A program made the position numbers and the translations under genes. A stretch of DNA of 64,000 bases, taken from contig NZ_BMQA01000004.1 of assembly GCF_014647875.1 (NCBI RefSeq), positions 62,001 to 126,000 on the forward strand, in the 5' to 3' direction. The notes under the pieces were generated by a model. It saw only the letters and a list, made by a program, of their open reading frames with translations, made no database searches and had not been told where the DNA came from. Position 1 is the first letter of the stretch, and each line of letters begins with the position of its first letter. Shown one piece after another: positions 41,660 through 50,480 of the stretch. Origin of the DNA: Streptomyces brasiliensis (GTDB lineage: Bacteria > Actinomycetota > Actinomycetes > Streptomycetales > Streptomycetaceae).

Positions 41660-44041
41660 TCAGGCGTTCCAGCTCCACTCCGCGACCTCCGGCAGGTCCG
41701 TGCCGTGGGCGCGGATCCAGTCGTGGTGGCGGGAGCGGGCGTCGGCCATCGCCTGGCGTACGGCGGCGGCGCGCACGGCGAGTCCGGGGACGCGGTCGAC
41801 GACGTCCATGACGAGCCGGTACCGGTCGAGGTCGTTGCGGACGACCATGTCGAACGGAGTGGTCGTGGTGCCGGACTCCTTGTAGCCGCGCACATGCAGG
41901 TTCGTGTGTCCGGCGCGGCGGTAGGCGAGACGGTGGATCAGCCAGGGGTAGCCGTGGTAGGCGAAGATCACCGGCTTGTCGGCGGTGAAGAGGCCGTCGT
42001 ACTCGAAGTCGCTCATGCCGTGCGGGTGTTCCTCGCGGGGCAGGAGCCGGGTCATGTCGACGACGTTGACGACACGCACGGCGAGCTGCGGCAGATGCCG
42101 GCGCAGCAACTGGGCGGCGGCCAGCACCTCCTGGGTGGGCACGTCCCCGGCACAGGCGAGCACGACGTCCGGTTCGCCGTCGTTCTCGGTTCCGGCCCAC
42201 TCCCAGATCCCGGCGCCGCGCGCGCAGTGGGCGCGGGCCTGGTCCATGGACAGCCAGTCGAAGCAGGGCTGCTTGCCGGCGACGATCACGTTGACGTAGT
42301 CGCGGCTGCGCAGGGCGTGCTCCGCGACGGACAGCAGGGTGTTGGCGTCCGGCGGCAGGTAGACGCGCACGACCTCGGGGCTCTTGTTGAGGACGTGGTC
42401 GACGAAGCCGGGGTCCTGGTGGGAGAAGCCGTTGTGGTCCTGGCGCCACACGTGCGAGGTGAGCAGGTAGTTGAGGGAGGCGATCGGCGCCCGCCAGGTC
42501 AGCTCGCGCGAGGTCCTGAGCCACTTGATGTGCTGGTTGACCATCGAGTCGACGATGTGCACGAAGGCCTCGTAGCAGGAGAACAGCCCGTGCCGGCCGG
42601 TCAGGAGATAGCCCTCCAGCCAGCCCTGGCACAGGTGTTCGGACAGGATCTCCAGCACGCGGCCGTGCCGGTCGAGGTGTTCGTCGACGGGCAGGACCTG
42701 GGCCTGCCAGGCCTTGCCGCTGGCCTCGAAGACGGCCTGCAGCCGGTTGGAGGCGGTCTCGTCGGGGCCGACGACGCGGAAGTCCCGGCGGGCCGCGGTG
42801 TCCTTCATGATCTGCTCGATGAGGCCGCCGAGGACCCGGGTGGGCTCGTGGAGCGTGGTGCCGGGCTTGTCGACCGGTACGGCGTAGTCGTCGAGCGGTG
42901 CGATGGGCAACTCGCGGGAGAGCAGACCGCCGTTGGCGTAGGGGGTGGACCCGAGGCGCTTGGCGCCGTAGGGGACGCAGGCGAGGACGTCCGCGACCGG
43001 ACGGCCGTCGGGGTGGAACAGTTCCTCGGGGCGGTAGGAGCGCAGCCAGGCCTCCAACTGCCGCAGATGCTCCGGGTTCTCGCGGACGCCGGCGAGCGGG
43101 ACCTGGTGGGCGCGCCAGGTGCCCTCGACCGGTTCGCCGTCGACCTCGGCCGGGCCGGTCCAGCCTTTCGGGGTCCGCAGCACGATCATGGGCCAGTGCA
43201 CGCGCTCGGCGACGCCCTCCTCGCGCGCGGTGCGCTGCATCAGGGCGATGCGGTCGAGGGCCTCGTCGAAGGCGGCGGCGAGGGCGCGGTGCACCTGGGC
43301 CGGGTCGTCGCCGGTGACGTGGATCGGCTCGTGACCGTATCCCCGCATCAGGGCGTCGAGTTCGGGCTCCGGGAGGCGGGAGAGCACGGTCGGGTTGGCG
43401 ATCTTGTAGCCGTTGAGGTGCAGGATGGGCAGGACGGCTCCGTCGTGCACCGGGTCCAGGAACTTGTTGGAGTGCCAGGAGGCGGCCAGCGGCCCGGTCT
43501 CGGCCTCGCCGTCGCCGATCACACAGGCGACGAGCAGGTTCGGGTTGTCGAAGGCAGCGCCGTAGGCGTGAGCCAGGGAGTAGCCGAGTTCACCGCCCTC
43601 GTGGATCGAGCCTGGGGTCTCCGGAGCCACGTGGCTGGGCACGCCGCCCGGGAACGAGAACTGCCGGAACAGCCGCGCCATGCCGGGCTCGTCGCGCGAC
43701 ACGTCCGGGTAGGTCTCGCTGTAGCTGCCCTCCAGCCAGGAGTTGGCGACCACGGACGGCCCACCGTGCCCCGGGCCCCAGATGCACAGCGCGTCCAGGT
43801 CGCGTGCCTTGATCACCCGGTTGAGGTGGGTGTACACGAGGTTGAGGCCCGGCGAGGTGCCCCAGTGCCCGAGCAGCCGCGGCTTGATGTGGTCGGGGCT
43901 CAGGGGTTCGGTGAGCAGCGGGTTGGCCAGGAGATAGATCTGGCCCGCGGCGAGGTAGTTGGCGGCTCGCCAGTGCGCGTCCAGGGTGCGCAGTTCGTCG
44001 TCGGAAAGTACCGTGGCGTCCTGTTGTTCGACGGTGGTCAT
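41660..44041 (-). CDS. xfp: Xylulose-5-phosphate/fructose-6-phosphate phosphoketolase
   Basis: A 793-residue TPP enzyme that cleaves xylulose 5-phosphate or fructose 6-phosphate with phosphate to acetyl phosphate. Family signatures include [35 protein letters not shown], the TPP motif [17 protein letters not shown], and [15 protein letters not shown] with QPCFDW later. I start at ATG 44041 ([10 protein letters not shown]), which has GGAG 6 bp upstream. Acetyl phosphate can feed ATP synthesis by acetate kinase without respiration. It is divergent from PPK2 across just 48 bp. Confidence 0.93.
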   Translation of the reverse strand: MTTVEQQDATVLSDDELRTLDAHWRAANYLAAGQIYLLANPLLTEPLSPDHIKPRLLGHWGTSPGLNLVYTHLNRVIKARDLDALCIWGPGHGGPSVVANSWLEGSYSETYPDVSRDEPGMARLFRQFSFPGGVPSHVAPETPGSIHEGGELGYSLAHAYGAAFDNPNLLVACVIGDGEAETGPLAASWHSNKFLDPVHDGAVLPILHLNGYKIANPTVLSRLPEPELDALMRGYGHEPIHVTGDDPAQVHRALAAAFDEALDRIALMQRTAREEGVAERVHWPMIVLRTPKGWTGPAEVDGEPVEGTWRAHQVPLAGVRENPEHLRQLEAWLRSYRPEELFHPDGRPVADVLACVPYGAKRLGSTPYANGGLLSRELPIAPLDDYAVPVDKPGTTLHEPTRVLGGLIEQIMKDTAARRDFRVVGPDETASNRLQAVFEASGKAWQAQVLPVDEHLDRHGRVLEILSEHLCQGWLEGYLLTGRHGLFSCYEAFVHIVDSMVNQHIKWLRTSRELTWRAPIASLNYLLTSHVWRQDHNGFSHQDPGFVDHVLNKSPEVVRVYLPPDANTLLSVAEHALRSRDYVNVIVAGKQPCFDWLSMDQARAHCARGAGIWEWAGTENDGEPDVVLACAGDVPTQEVLAAAQLLRRHLPQLAVRVVNVVDMTRLLPREEHPHGMSDFEYDGLFTADKPVIFAYHGYPWLIHRLAYRRAGHTNLHVRGYKESGTTTTPFDMVVRNDLDRYRLVMDVVDRVPGLAVRAAAVRQAMADARSRHHDWIRAHGTDLPEVAEWSWNA

Positions 44042-44089
44042 GGGGGCTCCGGATGTCATCGTCGCGGGTCATCGGGCGGTGGAGGCGGC

Positions 44090-44893
44090 ATGGCCGGCAA
44101 GAAGGCGGCGACCCTGCCGCGCAAGGTGTACGAGACTGAACTGCTGTGTCTTCAGACGGAGTTGGTGAAGCTTCAGGAGTGGGTGCGGGCGGAGGGCGCC
44201 CGGCTCGTCGTCGTCTTCGAGGGGCGGGACGCGGCCGGCAAGGGCGGCACGATCAAGCGGGTCGCCGAGCATCTCAACCCGCGGGTGGCGCGGATCGCGG
44301 CGCTCCCGAAGCCGACCGAGCGTGAGCGCACGCAGTGGTACTTCCAACGCTACGTCGAGCATCTCCCGGCCGCGGGCGAGATCGTGCTGTTCGACCGGTC
44401 CTGGTACAACCGGGCGGGCGTGGAGTGGGTGATGGGGTTCTGCACGAAGGAGGAGCACCAGCTGTTCCTGCGCCAGTGCCCGATCTTCGAGCGGATGCTG
44501 GTCGAGGACGGGATCCTGCTGCGCAAGTACTGGTTCTCGGTGAGCGACACCGAGCAGCAGGAGCGGTTCCGGCGCCGGCTGGAGGATCCGCTGCGGCGCT
44601 GGAAGCTGTCGCCGATGGACCTGGAGTCGATCACCCATTGGGAGGCCTACTCCCGGGCGAAGGACGAGATGCTGGTCCACACCGACATCCTCGAGTCGCC
44701 CTGGTTCGTCGTCGAGAGCGACGACAAGCGCCGGGCGCGGCTGAACATGATCGCCCACCTGCTGGGCTCGGTGCCGTACCACGAGGTGCCGCCACCGGTC
44801 CTCGAGCTGCCGGCCCGCCCGCCGTCGACGGGCTACCAGCGGCCGCCGCGCGATCTGCAGACGTACGTTCCCGATCACGCGGCGCGCCTCTGA
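44090..44893 (+). CDS. ppk2: Polyphosphate kinase 2
   Basis: A 267-residue PPK2 of the single-domain type that phosphorylates nucleoside mono- or diphosphates with polyphosphate. Walker A is VFEGRDAAGKGGTIKRV, the lid arginine region is PKPTERERTQWYFQRYV, and Walker B is IVLFDRSWYNRAGVEWVMGF. ATG 44090 follows GGTGGAGGCGGC. In a dormant, oxygen-poor cell it could recover ATP or GTP from polyphosphate, complementing phosphoketolase, PPDK and carbamate kinase. Only 48 bp separates it from the divergent phosphoketolase start, and no dyad is seen there. Confidence 0.92.
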   Translation: MAGKKAATLPRKVYETELLCLQTELVKLQEWVRAEGARLVVVFEGRDAAGKGGTIKRVAEHLNPRVARIAALPKPTERERTQWYFQRYVEHLPAAGEIVLFDRSWYNRAGVEWVMGFCTKEEHQLFLRQCPIFERMLVEDGILLRKYWFSVSDTEQQERFRRRLEDPLRRWKLSPMDLESITHWEAYSRAKDEMLVHTDILESPWFVVESDDKRRARLNMIAHLLGSVPYHEVPPPVLELPARPPSTGYQRPPRDLQTYVPDHAARL

Positions 44894-44898
44894 TCCGC

Positions 44899-45771
44899 TC
44901 ACGCCTCCTCCGGTACGACGGCGACCGGGCAGGCTGCGTGGTGCAGCACGCCGTGGGCGACGCGGCCGAGCTGGAGGCCGAAGTGCCCGCTGCGCCGCCT
45001 CGCCCCGACGACCAGCAGGTCGGCGCCGGCCGAGGCGTCGAGCAGCACGCGGCGGGCGTGTCCCTCGACGATGCGCCGGCGCACCTCCACGTCGTCGGGC
45101 GCCTCGCGGAAGGCCTCCTCGAGTTCCTCGGCGGCCCGCTCCTCGTGCAGCCGGGCGGCTCCGCCGGACATCAGCGGATGGTCGGTGGTCTCGTGCGCCG
45201 GGGCGCGCCAGGCGCGCACGGCGTCCAGGGGCACGTGGCGCAGCCGCGCCTCGTCGAGGGCGAACCGCACGGCCGCCGAGTGCGCGGGTTTCTCACCGAC
45301 GCCCACGGCGACGCGGCCGTGCCGCCCGGAGCGGGCCTGGTCGTCGTGGCTGCCGCGGAGCACGATCACCGGGCAGTGGGCGTGCCCGGCCACCGTCACG
45401 CTGACGGAGCCGAGGAGTGCCTCGGTCATGGCGCTGCGGCCTCGTGAGCCCAGGACCACCGCGGAGGCGGTGCGGCTCTCGCGGACCAGCGTGTACTCCG
45501 GTTCCTCGGGCAGCACGGCGATGGAGAGCCGCACGCCCGGCTCGCGCAGCCGCGCTCGGTTCGCGGCGGTCTCGATGACGTCCTCGGCGGTCACCTGCCC
45601 GGAGGGCCGGGCGAGGTCCTGGGCGAGGGAGCTGCCCTCGTACCGCTCCCACAGCCGCGCGTACACCAGCCGCAGCGGCACCCCGCGCAGCGCGGCCTCG
45701 TAGGCCGCCCGGTCGACGGCCCGCAGGCTGGGTTCGGAGCCGTCGACACCGACGACGATCGGCAGGTCCAT
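44899..45771 (-). CDS. Universal stress protein, two Usp domains
   Basis: A 290-residue tandem Usp, paralogous to the copy at 25.4-26.3 kb. Both share LWERYEG in domain 1 and a RRSGHFGLQLGRVAHGVLHH-type ending in domain 2. Domain 1 ends VLGSRGRSAMTEALLGSVSV, keeping the ATP loop. ATG 45771 lies 5 bp after the stop of the alcohol dehydrogenase gene, whose last codons (GGGGCGG) overlap its ribosome site, so translation is coupled. It is the last gene of the operon beginning with the stress protein at 47733. Confidence 0.9.
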   Translation of the reverse strand: MDLPIVVGVDGSEPSLRAVDRAAYEAALRGVPLRLVYARLWERYEGSSLAQDLARPSGQVTAEDVIETAANRARLREPGVRLSIAVLPEEPEYTLVRESRTASAVVLGSRGRSAMTEALLGSVSVTVAGHAHCPVIVLRGSHDDQARSGRHGRVAVGVGEKPAHSAAVRFALDEARLRHVPLDAVRAWRAPAHETTDHPLMSGGAARLHEERAAEELEEAFREAPDDVEVRRRIVEGHARRVLLDASAGADLLVVGARRRSGHFGLQLGRVAHGVLHHAACPVAVVPEEA

Positions 45772-45776
45772 CACCG

Positions 45777-46799
45777 TCACCGCCCCGCCGCGAGGTCGAG
45801 GACGATCCGTGCCTTTACGCGGCCGTGCAGCACGTCGTCGATGGACTCGTTGACGGAGGAGAGCGGCCGGGTCTCGTGGATGACGCGGGTGCGGCCCGCC
45901 GCGTGCAGCCGGAAGACCTCGGCGAGGTCCTGCCGGGTGCCGACGACCGAGCCGACGACGGACGTGCCGCCGAGGACGGTGTCGAAGATCGGCACCTTGA
46001 TCGTGCCGTGCGCGGGCACCGCCACCATGACGAGCTTGCCGCCGCGTCGCAGGCCGGAGTTGACCGCCGCGAAGGCCTCCTCGTTCACTGCGAGCGCGAT
46101 CGCCGCGTGGGCGCCGCCGTACTGCTTCAGCACCTCGCCGACGTCGTGCTTGCGGGCGTCGATGACGAAGTCGGCGCCTAGTTCGGCGGCGAGTTCGAGC
46201 TTCTCGCCGGTGACGTCGATCGCCGCGACCTGCGCCCCGGCGACCTTCGCGTACTGCACGGCCAGATGGCCGAGCCCGCCGATGCCGGAGACGGCGACGA
46301 GCTGGGCCGGCCGCACGCCGGCGACCTTGAGCGCCTTGTACGTGGTGACGCCGGCGCAGGTCAGCGGGGCGGCGTCGACGGCGCTGACGCTCTGCGGCAC
46401 CGGCTGGGCGAAGTCGGCCCAGGCGAGCATCTTCTCGGCGTAGCCGCCGTCGCAGCCGTACCCGGTGTTGATCTGCTGCTCGCACAGGGTCTCCCAGCCG
46501 GAGACGCAGTGCTCGCAGCGTCCGCAGGCCCAGCCCAGCCATGGCACGGCGACCCGGTCCCCGGCCTCCAGGTGGGTGACACCGTCGCCGAGCTTCTCGA
46601 CGAGACCGACGCCCTCGTGGCCGGGCACGAACGGCGGGGTGGGCTTGACCGGCCAGTCGCCGTGGGCGGCGTGGATGTCCGTGTGGCACACCCCGGAGGC
46701 CTCGACACGGACGCGGACCTGGCCGGGGCCGGGTTCGGGGTCGGGGCGTTCCTCGATGACCAGGGGTTCGCCGAAGGCTCGGACGACCGCTGCCTTCAT
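45777..46799 (-). CDS. Zinc-dependent alcohol dehydrogenase (AdhP type)
   Basis: A 340-residue NAD-dependent ethanol-type dehydrogenase from ATG 46799. Catalytic zinc: GVCHTDIHAAHGDWPVKPTP and GHEGVGLVEKLG. Structural zinc: ACGRCEHCVSGWETLCEQQ. Cofactor: VSGIGGLGHLAVQYAKVAGA followed by AAIDVT. It closely follows the AdhP/AdhA ethanol-active line (HGDWPVKP, LCE-Q-NTGY). It could reoxidise NADH by making ethanol when acceptors are missing. It is the middle gene of a Usp-Adh-Usp operon, 22 bp after the upstream stop. Confidence 0.9.
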   Translation of the reverse strand: MKAAVVRAFGEPLVIEERPDPEPGPGQVRVRVEASGVCHTDIHAAHGDWPVKPTPPFVPGHEGVGLVEKLGDGVTHLEAGDRVAVPWLGWACGRCEHCVSGWETLCEQQINTGYGCDGGYAEKMLAWADFAQPVPQSVSAVDAAPLTCAGVTTYKALKVAGVRPAQLVAVSGIGGLGHLAVQYAKVAGAQVAAIDVTGEKLELAAELGADFVIDARKHDVGEVLKQYGGAHAAIALAVNEEAFAAVNSGLRRGGKLVMVAVPAHGTIKVPIFDTVLGGTSVVGSVVGTRQDLAEVFRLHAAGRTRVIHETRPLSSVNESIDDVLHGRVKARIVLDLAAGR

Positions 46800-46821
46800 G
46801 GGTTCAGCTCCTCGGAACGGG

Positions 46822-47733
46822 TCAGCCGTGGGCGACGACGGCGACGGGGGTGGTGGAGTGGTGCAGGAGGGCGTGCGTGACATGGCCGACGTGCACACCG
46901 AAGGGGTTGCGGCGGATGCGGCGGCCCACGACGACGAGGGACGCCTGGCCGGAGGCCTCGACGAGTTCGAGGGCCGGGCTGCCGTACCGGGACTCGGCGA
47001 CTACCTCGACGTCGGGGTACTTCTGCCGCCAGGGCCGCAGCACCTCCTCGAGGGCGGCGGCCTCGGCCTGGGCCAGCGACCGGTTGATCTCGGGGTCGGC
47101 GGCGATGCCGTACGCGTAGGCGTAGTACGGCGGCGGGCTCCAGGTGTGCAGGACGCGCAGCGGGACGGAGCGGCGGGCGGCGGCGTCGAAGGCGAACTCG
47201 ATCAGCGTCGCGTCGGGACCGTCGACGTCCAGGCCGAGCAGGACGGGACGGTAGGGGGTGGCGGCGGACGGGATGCCCATCTCGTCCGGCTCGTGCTCGT
47301 CGGCGGCCTGTTCACCGGCCCGGACGAGGGCGACGGGGCGCTCGGCGTGCGCGACGACGGCGAGGGACACCGAGCCGATCATGAAGCCGCCGACCCCGCC
47401 GAGGCCGCGCGAGCCGAGGACGAGCAGTTCGGCGTCCCGCGCCTGCTGGGCCAGGACCTCGCCGGGGTTGCCGGTGATCTGCTCGGTGGTCACCTCGACG
47501 CCGGGGTGACGCCGCCGCAGACCGTCGGCCGCTTCGCGCGGGACCCGCTCGGTCCAGTGCTGGTGCGTCTCGGTGCCGAGGAGCGGTGCCTGGGCCATGG
47601 GCTCGGGGACCGGTTCCCAGACCTGGACGAGCTTCACGGGCAGGCCGCGCAGCCGCGCCTCGCGGGCCGCCCACTCCGCCGCGGCCCTGCTCTCGGGCGA
47701 ACCGTCGATACCGACCGTGATGGTGCGGGACAT
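46822..47733 (-). CDS. Universal stress protein, two Usp domains
   Basis: A 303-residue tandem Usp from ATG 47733, with GAGAGGTGGAG upstream. Domain 1: SRTITVGIDGSPESRAAAEW to LLVLGSRGLGGVGGFMIGSV, a full ATP loop. Domain 2: PVLLGLDVDGPDATLIEFAF to VVGRRIRRNPFGVHVGHVTH, loop degenerate. The tail TPVAVVAHG is standard. It is close in layout to the protein at 21.9-22.8 kb. As first gene of the Usp-Adh-Usp operon it carries the promoter, with a perfect dyad 94 bp upstream. Confidence 0.9.
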   Translation of the reverse strand: MSRTITVGIDGSPESRAAAEWAAREARLRGLPVKLVQVWEPVPEPMAQAPLLGTETHQHWTERVPREAADGLRRRHPGVEVTTEQITGNPGEVLAQQARDAELLVLGSRGLGGVGGFMIGSVSLAVVAHAERPVALVRAGEQAADEHEPDEMGIPSAATPYRPVLLGLDVDGPDATLIEFAFDAAARRSVPLRVLHTWSPPPYYAYAYGIAADPEINRSLAQAEAAALEEVLRPWRQKYPDVEVVAESRYGSPALELVEASGQASLVVVGRRIRRNPFGVHVGHVTHALLHHSTTPVAVVAHG

Positions 47734-47827
47734 GATCTCCACCTCTCGGGTTCTTGGGGGTTCGGGGACCCGGTTCCAGGGTCGTGTCGCGGGGACGGCG
47801 GATGCAGGGGCCGCTGGTCCTGTCGAG

Positions 47828-47841
47828 GGGCCGACCGGTCC
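47828..47841. promoter_or_regulatory. Dyad of the DosR-like regulon, GGGCCGACCGGTCC
   Basis: Perfect match, 94 bp before the first gene of the Usp-Adh-Usp operon. Confidence 0.62.
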
Positions 47842-47852
47842 CATGGACGCGC

Positions 47853-47890
47853 CGGTGCGACGGGCCCTGCCGGGCGGGCCCGTCGCACCG
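47853..47890. terminator. Hairpin terminator with 15-bp perfect stem
   Basis: Arms at 47853-47867 and 47876-47890 are exact reverse complements with an 8-base loop, starting 7 bp after the DoxX-like gene stop in the minus direction. Confidence 0.75.
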
Positions 47891-47897
47891 TCGGCGT

Positions 47898-48524
47898 TCA
47901 GCGCAGCCAGCCGTGGTCGCGGACGACGGGGAGCTGTGCCCACAGCCTGCCGAGCCCCCAGGTGGCGCCGGCGCCCAGCGCCGCGACGGCGATCAGCGCC
48001 AGGGCGTAGATGACGTGGTAGTCGGTGAAGGGGTTCGTGGACATGCTGGGCGAACCGTCCGAGAGGTGCTTGGCCGGCGGCCACTCGGCGATCCACATGA
48101 AGGCCATCATCAGGGTGCCCGCCACGGCGGAGATCCGCAGCGCGACGCCGGACATCACGGCGACGCCGACCCCGAGCATGCCGAGCATGAACAGCCAGTC
48201 CACCCAGGTGTCACCCGCCCAGGAGTGGAACGTCGACTCCATGGGGCCGGCGGCCACGGAGCCGAGGAAGCCCTTGGTGGGCGAGCCGCCGTCGATCCAG
48301 CCCTTGCCGGAGGCGGTGGCGTAGCCGAGGCCGAAGGTCTTGTCGAGGAAGGCCCACAGGAAGACGAACCCGGTGAGCAGGCGCAGGGACGCGAGGGCGT
48401 ACCGTGCGGCGACGGTGCCGGTCCGAGCCGACACGGCGGACTCGGACGCGGAGGCGGCTGCGTGCCTGCGGAAGTGCGGCAGTTGGAAGCCGGAGCTCCG
48501 CTGGGGGTGCTCGTGCACGGCCAT
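47898..48524 (-). CDS. DoxX-like membrane protein
   Basis: A 208-residue protein. After a 40-residue polar start there are four hydrophobic segments: ALASLRLLTGFVFLWAFLDK, WLFMLGMLGVGVAVMSGVAL, ISAVAGTLMMAFMWIAEWPP, and YHVIYALALIAVAALGAGAT. The DoxX hallmarks RLLTGFVFLWAFLDKTFGLG and the helix-2 Gly-rich stretch suggest the DoxX/TQO small-subunit family, linked to thiol or thiosulfate oxidation at the quinone pool or to oxidative-stress complexes. ATG 48524 has AAGGGAAC upstream. A one-mismatch dyad is 99 bp upstream and a strong terminator follows. Confidence 0.82.
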   Translation of the reverse strand: MAVHEHPQRSSGFQLPHFRRHAAASASESAVSARTGTVAARYALASLRLLTGFVFLWAFLDKTFGLGYATASGKGWIDGGSPTKGFLGSVAAGPMESTFHSWAGDTWVDWLFMLGMLGVGVAVMSGVALRISAVAGTLMMAFMWIAEWPPAKHLSDGSPSMSTNPFTDYHVIYALALIAVAALGAGATWGLGRLWAQLPVVRDHGWLR

Positions 48525-48623
48525 GGTGGTGTTCCCTTCTGGGAAGGTCCGGTCATTGCCTGACGCTCATTACTCTCGTCTGACCCGCCGCGCGGCGCCG
48601 GATGCCGAAGGTCGGTGTCGATT

Positions 48624-48637
48624 GGGCTGAACGGCCC
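48624..48637. promoter_or_regulatory. Dyad of the DosR-like regulon, GGGCTGAACGGCCC
   Basis: One mismatch (fifth base). It lies between divergent genes, 99 bp from the DoxX-like start and 112 bp from the SulP start. Confidence 0.5.
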
Positions 48638-48749
48638 TGTCCGAGCGGCCGGTTGGGCGACCGCGCGGCGTGTGGGACGCCGGCGGCGGCCGTCTCGCGA
48701 GGAGGCGGCACGCCGGTGGATGCTGTGGGCCGACGGCGAAAGGCGGCTC

Positions 48750-50462
48750 ATGGCACAGGACTCCGGCGGGCGTGGCGCGATGTGGCGAGGCCTGATGCCC
48801 GGGCTGGGTCCCCTTCTCCGGTACCGGCGCGCGTGGCTGAGGGGTGATCTGCTGGCCGGTCTGACCGTGGCGGCGTATCTGGTGCCGCAGGTCATGGCGT
48901 ACGCGGGAGTCGCCGGACTGCCGCCGGTGGTGGGTCTGTGGGCGATCCTCCCGGCGCTCGGCCTGTACGCCCTGTTCGGCTCGTCGCGGCTGCTGTCGAT
49001 CGGCCCCGAGTCGACGTCCGCTCTGATGACGGCGACGGTGGTCGGTCCGCTCGCGGCGGGCGACCCGGGGCGGTACGCCTCGCTGGCAGCCGCACTCGCG
49101 GTGACGGTCGGGCTGCTGTGCCTGGCGGCGCGGGTGCTGCGGCTGGGTTTCGTCGCCGACCTGCTCTCCCGGCCGGTCCTGATCGGCTATCTGGCGGGCG
49201 TGGCCCTGATCATGACGGTGGATCAGCTGACCAGGCTCACCGGGGTGCGTACGTCGGGGAGGCAGTTCTTCCCGCAGCTGTGGTCGTTCCTCAGCCGTCT
49301 GACGGACGTTCGGCTCCCGACGCTCGTGCTCTCCATGGTCGTGCTCGCGTTCCTGTTCGCCGTCACGCGCTTCCTCCCCGTGGTTCCCGGCCCGCTGCTC
49401 GCCGTGGTCCTCGGTACGGCGGCCGTGGTGGCGTTCGGCCTCGACGACCGGTACGGGATCGAGGTGATCGGCGAGGTCCCGTCGGGGCTGCCGAACCTCG
49501 CCGTGCCTGACCTGGGCGAGGTGCCGCGCCTGGTGCTGCCCGCGCTCGGCGTGCTGCTCGTCGCGTACACCGACGTGATCCTGACCGCCCGGGCGTTCGC
49601 GGACCGCGACGCGCAGGGCCCCGGGCTGGACGCGAACCAGGAGTTCCTGGCCCTCGGTACGGCGAACCTCGGCGCCGGTGCCGTGCAGGGCTTCCCCGTG
49701 AGCAGCAGCGCCAGCCGCACCGCCCTGGCCTCCTCCGCGGGCGCGCACAGCCAGGCGTACTCACTGGTCGCCGGCGCGGTGGTGCTGGCCGTCCTGCTGG
49801 TCCTCAGCCCGCTGCTGACGCGCACGCCGTCCGCCGTCCTCGGCGCGCTCGTCGTCTACGCCGCGGTCCGGATGATCGACCTCTCGGGTTTCCGCCGGCT
49901 GGCGTCGTTCCGGCGCAGGGAGCTGTTGCTGGCGGTCGGCTGCCTGGCCGGGGTGCTCGCGCTGGACATCCTGTACGGCGTCCTCGTGGCCGTCGGCCTG
50001 TCGGTGGCCGAGCTGCTGACCCGGGTGGCGCGGCCGCACGACGCGGTGCAGGGGCTGGTGCCCGGGGTGGCGGGCATGCACGACGTCGACGACTACCCCG
50101 AGGCCCGCACGATCCCCGGCCTGCTGGTCTACCGGTACGACTCGCCCCTGTTCTTCGCCAACGCGGAGGACTTCCGCCGCCGCGCCCTGGCCGCCGTCGA
50201 CGAACAGGCCGTCCCCGTACGGTGGTTCGTGCTCAACACCGAGGCCAACGTGGAGGTCGACATCACGGCCCTGGACGCGGTGGACGACCTGCGCCGTGAA
50301 CTCGCCCGCCGCGACGTCGTGTTCGCCCTCGCCCGGGTCAAGCAGGACCTGCTGGTCGACCTGGAGGCCTACGGCCTCGTCCAGGCCGTCGGCGAGGACC
50401 ACGTCTTCCCGACGCTGCCGACCGCCGTGGCCGCCTACCGCGCCTGGTCCGAGGGCCGGTGA
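48750..50462 (+). CDS. SulP-family anion transporter with C-terminal STAS domain
   Basis: A 570-residue inner-membrane transporter. The SulP signature region is DLLAGLTVAAYLVPQVMAYA with GLPPVVGLWAILPALGLYAL, followed by about twelve hydrophobic helices including GFPVSSSASRTALASSAGA. The cytoplasmic STAS domain begins near residue 440 (GLLVYRYDSPLFFANAEDFR) and ends ALARVKQDLLVDLEAYGLV. Substrates in the family are sulfate, bicarbonate or dicarboxylates; DIAs are not distinguishable here. I prefer ATG 48750 (AAAGGCGG upstream) over in-frame ATG 48720. It precedes the carbamate kinase gene convergently by 18 bp. Confidence 0.87.
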   Translation: MAQDSGGRGAMWRGLMPGLGPLLRYRRAWLRGDLLAGLTVAAYLVPQVMAYAGVAGLPPVVGLWAILPALGLYALFGSSRLLSIGPESTSALMTATVVGPLAAGDPGRYASLAAALAVTVGLLCLAARVLRLGFVADLLSRPVLIGYLAGVALIMTVDQLTRLTGVRTSGRQFFPQLWSFLSRLTDVRLPTLVLSMVVLAFLFAVTRFLPVVPGPLLAVVLGTAAVVAFGLDDRYGIEVIGEVPSGLPNLAVPDLGEVPRLVLPALGVLLVAYTDVILTARAFADRDAQGPGLDANQEFLALGTANLGAGAVQGFPVSSSASRTALASSAGAHSQAYSLVAGAVVLAVLLVLSPLLTRTPSAVLGALVVYAAVRMIDLSGFRRLASFRRRELLLAVGCLAGVLALDILYGVLVAVGLSVAELLTRVARPHDAVQGLVPGVAGMHDVDDYPEARTIPGLLVYRYDSPLFFANAEDFRRRALAAVDEQAVPVRWFVLNTEANVEVDITALDAVDDLRRELARRDVVFALARVKQDLLVDLEAYGLVQAVGEDHVFPTLPTAVAAYRAWSEGR

Positions 50463-50480
50463 CGGCGCGCGCCGGCCGTC

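Noticed and set aside
41537..44089. Upstream extension of the PPK2 frame by about 850 codons
   Set aside because: It is antisense to phosphoketolase. The PPK2 start at 44090 has a good ribosome site and matches family length.
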